DNA of 64,000 nucleotides from Gemmatimonadota bacterium. GTDB taxonomy: Bacteria > Gemmatimonadota > Gemmatimonadetes > Longimicrobiales > Gaopeijiaceae. Position numbers and translations under genes: made by a program. This document shows, piece after piece, positions 36,798-44,066 of this stretch. Within the stretch, counting starts at the first letter, position 1, and every line of letters begins with the position of its first letter. The stretch is taken from the NCBI GenBank assembly GCA_041390105.1, contig JAWKQO010000004.1, positions 434,001 through 498,000 of the forward strand, given 5' to 3'. Below the pieces are notes generated by a model. It was given only the letters and a program-made list of their open reading frames with translations. It had not been told where the DNA came from and searched no databases.

Positions 36798-37226
36798 CTA
36801 TCTCGTCCGCAGCGACGACTGCGCCAGGTTGTTCTGCAGGGTCCAGACGATGACGATTCCCGCTTCGATGCGTACGGAGGGACTGCGATAGACCTCCGAG
36901 CTACCCACCGGATCGGCCAGCAGCGCGATGGTCTCGCCCGCCGGGGCAACCTCGGCGGGAATGCGGAAGCGACGCTCGGAAAGCGCCGACGACAGACCCA
37001 ACCGGTGGCGCACGCCCCCCCGCTCCACCAGAACAGTGATGTCGGTCCAGCCTTTGTTCGAGACCTCGAGCACGACGGCGGATGGGCTCCCGCCGAACCG
37101 GGGCCGTACACAACCCTCGGCACCGGCCAGGAGCAGCACCAGTGCGAGAAGCGCCCGGCACAAGGCCGGCCCGAAGAGGCGTATGGCCACGTTGGAAGGT
37201 ACGGGAGCAACGAGAGACTCCGCCAT
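36798..37226 (-). CDS. Small lipoprotein of unknown function
   Basis: A 142-residue protein with a hydrophobic signal segment (about 20-36) and a lipobox-like AEGC. The mature part is about 100 residues and beta-rich (AVVLEVSNKGWTDITVLVERG), suggesting one immunoglobulin-like sandwich. Nothing resembling a catalytic site is visible. It lies upstream of susC on the same strand, separated by 192 nt. I do not recognise a named family. Confidence 0.6.
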   Translation of the reverse strand: MAESLVAPVPSNVAIRLFGPALCRALLALVLLLAGAEGCVRPRFGGSPSAVVLEVSNKGWTDITVLVERGGVRHRLGLSSALSERRFRIPAEVAPAGETIALLADPVGSSEVYRSPSVRIEAGIVIVWTLQNNLAQSSLRTR

Positions 37227-37328
37227 CGGGACGGCGGCGATTGCCTCAAGTGCGGTCGGCGTCTCATTGTGGGTCGCGGCAGGACCGTCCCGGCCCGCTC
37301 GCCGGGCCCGCCCCTCGCTGGAGTGCGC

Positions 37329-38942
37329 ATGTCCGACTTCCCCCCGGGCTCCTCGTACGGCCCGCTCGGCTCAGCGGCGGAGCTGGAGGCCTTCGAACGG
37401 CTCAAGCTGCGCCTGCCCGACACCGCCCGGGCCATCCTGCACCAGCCGGGGTTCCAGCACACCACGGTCGTGGTCCCGTCCATCAGCGTGAACCAGGAGG
37501 AGCTCCGGAAGATCAGCGGAGCCGCGTTCTACGAGGAGCGTCTGCTCTTCACGCTGATCCGCCTGGCCAACCCCGCGGCCCGCCTGGTGTATGTGACCAG
37601 CCAGCCCGTACACCCCGACATCCTGGAGTACTATCTCCAGCATCTTCCCGGGGTCCCGATGCGGCACGCCCTGCGGCGGCTTCTGATCCTCCGACTCTAC
37701 GACGCCTCTCCCCGCCCGCTGACCGAGAAGATCCTGGAGCGGCCGCGCGTGATCCGCCGGATCCGCGACTGGGTGGGAGATGTGGACCGCGCCTACCTCA
37801 CCGTCTTCAACTCGACGCCGCTGGAGCGCAGGCTCGCGGTCGAATTGGGGGTCCCGCTCAACGCCGTGGACCCTGCCCTGCTGTGGCTCGGGACCAAGTC
37901 CGGCGCCAAGCTCGTGTTCGAGGAGGCCGGGGTGCCCTTCCCGGCGGGTCGGACCGGTGTACGCTCCGAGACCGACGTGACGCAGGCCCTGGTCGAGCTG
38001 GCCGGCAAGCGACCCGGTCTTCGCCAGGCGATTGTCAAACTCAACGACAGCTTCGCAGGCGAGGGCAACGCCATCTATACGTACCCGGACGCGTTGCCCG
38101 AGGCACCGGAGCAGCGCAGCACCGAGATCCAGGGCGCCTTGCCCTCCCTCGCCTTCGCGGGTCAAGGCGAGCAGTACGGCCCGTTCATGCGGAAGCTCAC
38201 CGAAATGGGAGGGATCGTCGAAGAACGGATCGAGGGAAAGGAGTTCTTCTCGCCCAGTGTGCAGCTCCGCATCCACCCCGACGGCGAGCTGGCGCTGGTC
38301 TCCACGCACGACCAGGTCCTGGGCGGCGAATCCGCGCAAGCATACGTCGGGTGCCGGTTTCCAGCCGCCGACGGCTACCGGGCCCTCATCCAGGAAGCCG
38401 GACTGAAGATCGGCCGGGTGCTCGCGGAGCGAGGCGTGCTGGGTCGCTTCGGGATCGACTTCGTGTTGTCCCGTGATCCCGGTGGGCCGTGGCAGGCCCA
38501 CGCGATCGAGATCAACCTGCGCATGGGGGGCACCACCCCACCGTTCATGGCCCTCGAGTTCCTGACGGGTGGAAAGCTGGACCTCGATACGGGCCTGTAT
38601 CACACCGCCAACGGGGCACGGAAGTACTACACGGCCACGGATCACCTGCGCTCGCCGGCCTATCGCGGGCTGCTCCCGGAGGACCTGGTCGAGCTTCTGG
38701 TGTCGCACCGCCTCCACTTCAATCACAGCACCAACTCCGGCGTCCTCTTCTACATGATCGGAGCCCTGTCCCAGTACGGGAAGCTCGGCCTGACCTCCAT
38801 CGGAAACAGCCACGACGAGGCGGACGAGCTCTACCGGACCACGGTGGGCATCCTGGACCGGGAGACCGGGGCGGAAGGCCCCGTTGGAATCGACCTGCCG
38901 CGGGCTCTCTTCTCGGAGGCCTCACCGACCCGGCTGGAGTAG
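37329..38942 (+). CDS. PGM1-like ATP-grasp peptide ligase
   Basis: A 537-residue cytoplasmic protein resembling the PGM1-related ATP-grasp group (PGM1 is the peptide ligase of pheganomycin biosynthesis). Order: pre-ATP-grasp domain (about 30-190), ATP-grasp core with QAIVKLNDSFAGEGNAIY and EERIEGKEFFSPSVQLRI, then FGIDFVLSRDPGGPW and the metal-binding EINLRMGGTT, followed by a C-terminal domain (about 415-520). The ATG at 37329 has no strong Shine-Dalgarno. The only same-strand neighbour is the alpha-glucan phosphorylase 180 nt downstream. It would join a carboxylate to an amine with ATP; substrates are unknown. The PGM1 link is by pattern and should be confirmed by search. Confidence 0.65.
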   Translation: MSDFPPGSSYGPLGSAAELEAFERLKLRLPDTARAILHQPGFQHTTVVVPSISVNQEELRKISGAAFYEERLLFTLIRLANPAARLVYVTSQPVHPDILEYYLQHLPGVPMRHALRRLLILRLYDASPRPLTEKILERPRVIRRIRDWVGDVDRAYLTVFNSTPLERRLAVELGVPLNAVDPALLWLGTKSGAKLVFEEAGVPFPAGRTGVRSETDVTQALVELAGKRPGLRQAIVKLNDSFAGEGNAIYTYPDALPEAPEQRSTEIQGALPSLAFAGQGEQYGPFMRKLTEMGGIVEERIEGKEFFSPSVQLRIHPDGELALVSTHDQVLGGESAQAYVGCRFPAADGYRALIQEAGLKIGRVLAERGVLGRFGIDFVLSRDPGGPWQAHAIEINLRMGGTTPPFMALEFLTGGKLDLDTGLYHTANGARKYYTATDHLRSPAYRGLLPEDLVELLVSHRLHFNHSTNSGVLFYMIGALSQYGKLGLTSIGNSHDEADELYRTTVGILDRETGAEGPVGIDLPRALFSEASPTRLE

Positions 38943-39006
38943 CGCCCGGCGGCGAGCCGCGCGCGTGGGGCTCCATAGGTGGCGGGACGAGGGGGGTTTG
39001 CGGGCC

Positions 39007-39022
39007 GCCCCGCTCTCGGGGC
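39007..39022 (+). terminator. Weak hairpin after the PGM1-like gene
   Basis: GCCCCG-CTCT-CGGGGC (39007-39022) followed by TT lies 65 nt after the ligase stop. It is a short stem and may be coincidental. No other regulatory element is convincing in the 180-nt gap before the phosphorylase. Confidence 0.3.
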
Positions 39023-39122
39023 TTCACCCGCGGGGGGTCGTCGACCAGATTTCCGGGCTTGTTTCCTGCACCGATCGGTACCCAGGGACCGCCCGGTGGC
39101 CCCACAGAGTTGTTTTGAGCGC

Positions 39123-41279
39123 ATGACCGACCAATCCAAGATCCCCTACCTGCCGGAGCCCATCCGGGGCCTGTCCGACCTCGCCATGAACCTGTGGTGG
39201 TCCTGGCACCGCGAGGCTCGGGATCTGTTCGCCTCGATCGACCCCACGCTCTGGAGCCAGTGCCGCCACAACCCGATCGCCCTGCTGCGGCAGGCCGACC
39301 CGGCCCGGCTGGCCGAGTGCGCCCACGATCCCCGGTTCCTGGAGCGCTACGCGGAGGTCATGACGGCGATGCGGGCGGACCTGGAGGGCCCGGACACCTG
39401 GTTCTCCACACGCCACCCGGACCTCGGGCAAGGCCGCCCTATCGCATACTTCTGTGCAGAGTTCGCGCTGCACAACTCGGTGCCGATCTATTCGGGAGGC
39501 CTGGGCGTCCTCGCGGGAGACCATTGCAAGGCCGTCTCCGACCTGGGCGTGCCGTTGGTGGGCGTGGGCCTGCTTTACCGGAAGGGCTACTTCGACCAGA
39601 AGCTCACGCCGGACGGCTGGCAGGTGGACGCAGACGAGCCGTTCGACACCGACGTCATGCCGCTCAGGCGGCTGCGGGCCGGTGACGGCTCCTATGTGCT
39701 CGCCTCGGTCAAGACCGGAGAGCGCACCGTGCAGCTGGGTGCCTGGGAGATCCACGTGGGCCGGACTCGGCTCATCCTCCTCGATGCGGACCTGGAAGGC
39801 AATGCCAACGAGGACCGCGAGCTGACCAGCAAGCTCTACGGGGGTGGACGCGAGCTCCGCTTGAAGCAGGAGTGGATCCTGGGCGTGGGCGGTGTGCGCG
39901 TCCTACGCGCGCTCGGGATCGCGCCCGGCGCCTGGCACGCCAACGAAGGCCACGCCGCCTTCATGCTCGTGGAACGGATCCGCGAGCACGTGGCCAAGGG
40001 CCGGCCACTCGACGAGGCCGTGGCGCGCGTCCGTGCCCACAGTGTCTTCACCACGCACACGCCGGTCCCGGCTGGGCACGACAGCTTCACGCCCGAGCAG
40101 ATCGAGGCGTGCGTCGGCAACGCGTGGGAGGACCTCGGGATTTCCGAAGAGGCGTTCCAGGGGCTGGGGCGCCATCCCGAGATCGATCACGGCACCTTCC
40201 ACATGACGGCCGCCGCGATCCGCTTGAGCCACGGCGTCAACGGAGTCTCGGCTCGGCACGGTCAGGAAACCCGGAAGATCTGGCAGTCTCTTTGGCCGGG
40301 CCGGACACCTGAGCAGATCCCGATCGGGCACGTGACCAACGGAGTGCACCGCCCCACCTGGATGGCTGCCGAGATCCGCCATCTCCTGGACCGACATCTG
40401 GGTGTCGCCTGGCGCCAGCCCGGAGCGGCACCGGATACGTGGGAAGCGGTCCACGGCATCGATGACGGTGCGCTGTGGGAGACGCACGTGCGGCTCAAGG
40501 AGCGCCTCTTCCACTTCATCCGCGAGCAGTCGCGACATCGCTGGACGGAGCACTGGCAGGCGCCAGCCCACCTGGCGGCGTCCGGCACGCTTCTCGATCC
40601 CGAAGCCCTTACGCTGGGGTTCGCACGCCGCTTCGCCACCTACAAGCGCGCCGACCTGCTGCTGCGCAACGAAGGGCGGCTGCTGCGTCTGCTGACCAAC
40701 GCCAAGCGACCGGTGCAGATCGTCTTCGCGGGGAAGGCCCACCCCGCTGATGACGAAGGGAAGCGGGTGCTGCAGCGCGTGTTCCAATTGGCGCTCGACG
40801 CGCGCCTGGAGGGGCGTATCGCGTTCCTGGAGGACTACGAGATGCACCTCGCGCACCGACTGTACGAGGGCGTGGACGTCTGGCTCAACCTGCCCCGGGT
40901 ACCGCTGGAGGCCTGCGGCACCAGTGGGATGAAAGCCGCGCTCAACGGCGTGCCGCAGCTCGCCACCCTGGACGGCTGGTGGGCGGAAGGGTTCAACGGC
41001 AGCAACGGTTGGGCGGTGCCCCTCACGCTCGAAGGGGAGGACATCGACCACGCCGACTGGGATCACTTGTTCACGCTGCTCGAAGACGAGGTGGTGCCCC
41101 TCTACCACGAGCGCGGTGCGGACGGCGTCCCCCACGGTTGGGTGGCGCGGATGAAGCACGCCATCGTGGAGGCTGGCCGTCACTTCACGGCCGGGAGCAT
41201 GATCGAACGATACGTGGCCCAGTACTACGCCAACGCGTGTCGCGGAATCGCCGAGGGAGACATCCCACCCAGCGTCTGA
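39123..41279 (+). CDS. glgP: Alpha-glucan (glycogen) phosphorylase, GT35
   Basis: A 718-residue PLP-dependent phosphorylase that releases glucose-1-phosphate from glycogen or maltodextrin. It is the short alpha-glucan phosphorylase type (about 700-850 residues). Signature regions: N-terminal LSDLAMNLWWSWHREA, GVLAGDHCKAVSDLG, AWHANEGHAAFM, and the PLP-lysine motif GTSGMKAALNG near the C-terminus. YKRADLLL and the aromatic-rich final domain also fit. The start ATG has no clear Shine-Dalgarno. It converges on the caspase-like gene with a 35-nt gap. Confidence 0.92.
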   Translation: MTDQSKIPYLPEPIRGLSDLAMNLWWSWHREARDLFASIDPTLWSQCRHNPIALLRQADPARLAECAHDPRFLERYAEVMTAMRADLEGPDTWFSTRHPDLGQGRPIAYFCAEFALHNSVPIYSGGLGVLAGDHCKAVSDLGVPLVGVGLLYRKGYFDQKLTPDGWQVDADEPFDTDVMPLRRLRAGDGSYVLASVKTGERTVQLGAWEIHVGRTRLILLDADLEGNANEDRELTSKLYGGGRELRLKQEWILGVGGVRVLRALGIAPGAWHANEGHAAFMLVERIREHVAKGRPLDEAVARVRAHSVFTTHTPVPAGHDSFTPEQIEACVGNAWEDLGISEEAFQGLGRHPEIDHGTFHMTAAAIRLSHGVNGVSARHGQETRKIWQSLWPGRTPEQIPIGHVTNGVHRPTWMAAEIRHLLDRHLGVAWRQPGAAPDTWEAVHGIDDGALWETHVRLKERLFHFIREQSRHRWTEHWQAPAHLAASGTLLDPEALTLGFARRFATYKRADLLLRNEGRLLRLLTNAKRPVQIVFAGKAHPADDEGKRVLQRVFQLALDARLEGRIAFLEDYEMHLAHRLYEGVDVWLNLPRVPLEACGTSGMKAALNGVPQLATLDGWWAEGFNGSNGWAVPLTLEGEDIDHADWDHLFTLLEDEVVPLYHERGADGVPHGWVARMKHAIVEAGRHFTAGSMIERYVAQYYANACRGIAEGDIPPSV

Positions 41280-41314
41280 CGCCCGGGGCCGTACTCACCG
41301 GTGCTCGGTCCGGC

Positions 41315-42184
41315 TCAGGGCACGACCAGGCGTCGGTACGGTTGCCCCAGGAAGCCACCCAGATTGTCGGCGGCCTCGGCGCCAGCCAACGTCGAGAAGA
41401 CCTCATCCTTCAAGGCGCTGCGTGGGAAGTGCCGGGACGGGTTGAACGAGTTCGCCGCGACGAGCGCGGGGAAATCCAGGTCCACCAGACTGCCGTTGAA
41501 GACCTCGAAGGCGCGCACGACCCGTTGGTCGCGCAGGAGGGCCTTCGCCAGCGCGGCGGCGGTCTCGTGGGAGCCGAGCTCGCCCAGCGGAAACCAGGGT
41601 GCCACGATGTCCATCTCGGCGAGCAGGTCATCGGGCAGACTCGTCACCCGACCCGTCAAGCGCTTGGTCCAGTAGCCGATGGCATGGCTGTGGGTCCAAC
41701 CCATGGCCATCTCGATCCGCAACGTCTCCGCAAAGCGGAACATGGAAGAGGGTTGCGTGCCCAAGGTGCAGCCGTCGAACACGATGCTGGAGAACTTGCC
41801 GCGGACGCGCAGCAGATCCTGAGCGAGATCGTCCAAGGGGACCGTTTCTCCCGACTCCGGGAAGCTGATCTGATCTCCCTGTGAGTGTACCATCAGGATC
41901 AGCCGCTTCGCCGGCGCAGCCGCCAGGATCATCGCCACCAAGCCCTTGCGCGAGTTGATGAACCGAACCGAGGTGCGCGGCACGAAGTAGACCTGTTCGA
42001 AGTACCACCCCGAGTAGTCCATCGTCGACTTGTCTGCAATGCAGGCGATGTCGGGTGGCGCCCCGTTGAGGGCCGACTCCTGGAGCACGCGCGGATCCTG
42101 CGCGGTGGCATCCTCTCTGGCCGGGGCGCTGGACGTCGCCGGAACCTGCGTCGGGGTCGTCGGTGTGGCCGGCTCCGGGCTCAT
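41315..42184 (-). CDS. Putative caspase/CHAT-fold protein
   Basis: A 289-residue protein without signal peptide. After a disordered, Thr/Pro/Ala-rich N-terminus (about 1-35), the pattern RLILMVHSQGDQ (His100) and SSIVFDGCTLGTQ (Cys139) recalls the His/Cys dyad of caspase-like and CHAT peptidases, with the His after one strand and the Cys after the next. The remaining 140 residues are helical with no match I recognise. The start overlaps the stop of the 598-aa gene (ATGA), so the two are co-translated. The peptidase assignment is an inference from two short motifs; it could also be another Rossmann-like hydrolase. Confidence 0.5.
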   Translation of the reverse strand: MSPEPATPTTPTQVPATSSAPAREDATAQDPRVLQESALNGAPPDIACIADKSTMDYSGWYFEQVYFVPRTSVRFINSRKGLVAMILAAAPAKRLILMVHSQGDQISFPESGETVPLDDLAQDLLRVRGKFSSIVFDGCTLGTQPSSMFRFAETLRIEMAMGWTHSHAIGYWTKRLTGRVTSLPDDLLAEMDIVAPWFPLGELGSHETAAALAKALLRDQRVVRAFEVFNGSLVDLDFPALVAANSFNPSRHFPRSALKDEVFSTLAGAEAADNLGGFLGQPYRRLVVP

Positions 42185-43977
42185 GCGGTCCCGGCCTCGA
42201 CGTCGTTGACGACGAACAGCTGCGCGTACAAAGCCGCCGCGTCCACGTCCCGGTCCGCGACAATGCGTTGCGCCAACGCTTCCCGTTCGTTCGCGAGCTG
42301 CTTCTCGCGGATCGCCTCGTCCTGCAGGTCCTTCGAGTAGCCATCCAACGCGTCGCTTTGCCCCAACAGCGCTTCGACGACGACGCTGTCGGTCGCCATC
42401 ACCACGCTACGTTCCTTGAGCAGCACCCCATCCACAGGATGCTCCTCTTCCGGGGCCTGCCCCAGGGGACCCCGCCGGAAACGGTAGTAGAGCGTCCCGT
42501 CCGCCGTGGGGGCCTTGTACGCGCAATCGGCGTCGGGCACGGCGACCCGTACCTGCGTGCGGCCACCACAGCCGTCGAGCTCGACCCGCTCCAGTACGTG
42601 CACGGGGTCCCCGTGAAGATCGAACACCACGGAGATCGCACGAACGAGGTCCTGACACACCTCGTCCACGTGCGCCGGCTTGATCACCTCGGCCACCAGC
42701 TTGCGTAGGGAGGAGATGGGCTCCTCTCGCCAGCTGCCGCTTTGGCCGTTGCTGAAGGCGACACGCACCTCCTTGAGGTGGGTCTTCGTCAGATAGACCT
42801 GGTTGAGCTCCCGGAACGTGAAATTCAAGACCCTGCCTACGTTGATGTTCGAGATCGTGCGCTCCACCACCTCCTCGTCCTCGGTGGACGCCGAGCGCTC
42901 CGAGTTGGAGGTCACCGTGTTCTCGCGGTGCGAGGACGATTCAGCCGCATGCTCGCTCACGGCTTCGTCGACGGCCTTCGCGAACTCCTCCGTGGAAGAC
43001 GAGTATTCGCCTCCCCCACCCCCCGAGACGGAAGCGGAGCCGAAACCGAAGGAACCCTTCACCTCGGCCTCTGCGTGCCAGTTCTCGGTCTTTTCCTGCG
43101 TGGCGGAGTCGGTCGTCTCGGTCATGACCGTCTCCGCGAAGCGATCGCTCGCGCTGTCTGTGTAGGAGTCGATGATGGAGGACGCCGCCGCCACGGTTTC
43201 CTCGGTGGCACGCCAGGTGCGGGTGCTGATGGTGGCCGTCTCGCCCGGAAGTAGGGTGAAGGTCTTCACCGTTCGTCCCAATCCGTAGTCTCCCAGGTAG
43301 GAGCTGATCCCTAGCACCTGAATGAGGAACAGCATCGGTTGCGGAGGCTCTTCCACATCCACCGGCACGGTCGTGACTCCGCCACCCCATGTCGAAGAGG
43401 GAAGATGGACGACGCCCTCGTCCATACTGGAGATCGAGTTCACGAAGTCGGGAACCAGGCCGTCGTCCCCGCCGCCCCCTGCGCCCGAGTCGTGCCCGCC
43501 GCCTCCCGACCCCGAGGGAGGTGTGATGTCGGGCCCGCTCTGGTCGGGGGTGGTGCTGCCGGTGTCGTCGTCGACCTCGAACATGCGGGCTGCAGTGGAC
43601 CCGCGCCCCCAGTTACGCAGTGATCCCTGTTGCTGCAGGACTTCCTGCGCGTCCAGGTTGACGCGAGTCTGCACAAGCGACAGCCCACGGCGTGATCCGC
43701 CACGCGGGACGCGGAGGCGTCGCGTGAACCACACGTCCGTGAGTCGCTCGGGCTTGACCACTTCCCACAGCCCCGGCGTCTTGCTTTCCAGGCCCAGCAC
43801 GTCCGCCCAGGGCACGCCCGCCTGGCTCGCTTCCGTCTTCCACCAGGTCTTGGGCGTGTCGGTGATCTGGATGATGCGTCGACCGGTGTATTGACCCGGC
43901 TGCGGCAGGTATTGGTTGATGACAGCGCCGGGACCGGTCTCCCCGACGAATTCCACAGCGGTCGGCTGCGACGGCAT
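42181..43977 (-). CDS. 598-aa Ser/Thr-rich protein, unknown family
   Basis: A large protein without a signal peptide or transmembrane helix. About residues 1-140 look globular; 145-180 is a Gly/Asp/Ser-rich linker (GSGGGGHDSGAGGGGDDG). Residues about 215-400 are rich in Ser, Thr and Glu with alternating polar/nonpolar patterns (TRTWRATEETVAAASSII, GSFGFGSASVSGGGGG). From about 405 a second globular domain follows, and the last 80 residues are helical. No family is recognised. It is the first gene of a two-gene unit with the caspase-like protein; the 89-nt gap to the feoB stop holds the feoB terminator. Confidence 0.75.
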   Translation of the reverse strand: MPSQPTAVEFVGETGPGAVINQYLPQPGQYTGRRIIQITDTPKTWWKTEASQAGVPWADVLGLESKTPGLWEVVKPERLTDVWFTRRLRVPRGGSRRGLSLVQTRVNLDAQEVLQQQGSLRNWGRGSTAARMFEVDDDTGSTTPDQSGPDITPPSGSGGGGHDSGAGGGGDDGLVPDFVNSISSMDEGVVHLPSSTWGGGVTTVPVDVEEPPQPMLFLIQVLGISSYLGDYGLGRTVKTFTLLPGETATISTRTWRATEETVAAASSIIDSYTDSASDRFAETVMTETTDSATQEKTENWHAEAEVKGSFGFGSASVSGGGGGEYSSSTEEFAKAVDEAVSEHAAESSSHRENTVTSNSERSASTEDEEVVERTISNINVGRVLNFTFRELNQVYLTKTHLKEVRVAFSNGQSGSWREEPISSLRKLVAEVIKPAHVDEVCQDLVRAISVVFDLHGDPVHVLERVELDGCGGRTQVRVAVPDADCAYKAPTADGTLYYRFRRGPLGQAPEEEHPVDGVLLKERSVVMATDSVVVEALLGQSDALDGYSKDLQDEAIREKQLANEREALAQRIVADRDVDAAALYAQLFVVNDVEAGTA

Positions 43978-44019
43978 GGCACCTCCAGCGTAGAAGAGAG
44001 GGTCTGTCTACGTGGCGGC

Positions 44020-44059
44020 AAAGGCGCCTCGGCCTGGACATGCCCCTCGGGGAGGCGCC
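44020..44059 (-). terminator. feoB terminator
   Basis: GGCGCCTC (44023-44030) pairs with GAGGCGCC (44052-44059). On the minus strand the stem is followed by TTT (44022-44020). It lies 8 nt after the feoB stop codon, a good intrinsic terminator despite a 21-nt loop that holds an inner CCCC-GGGG pairing. Confidence 0.65.
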
Positions 44060-44066
44060 GCTGTCG

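Noticed and set aside
41315..43977. Identification as a bacterial gasdermin system
   Set aside because: The large protein is about twice the gasdermin length and lacks recognisable gasdermin features; only the peptidase-plus-partner logic is similar.
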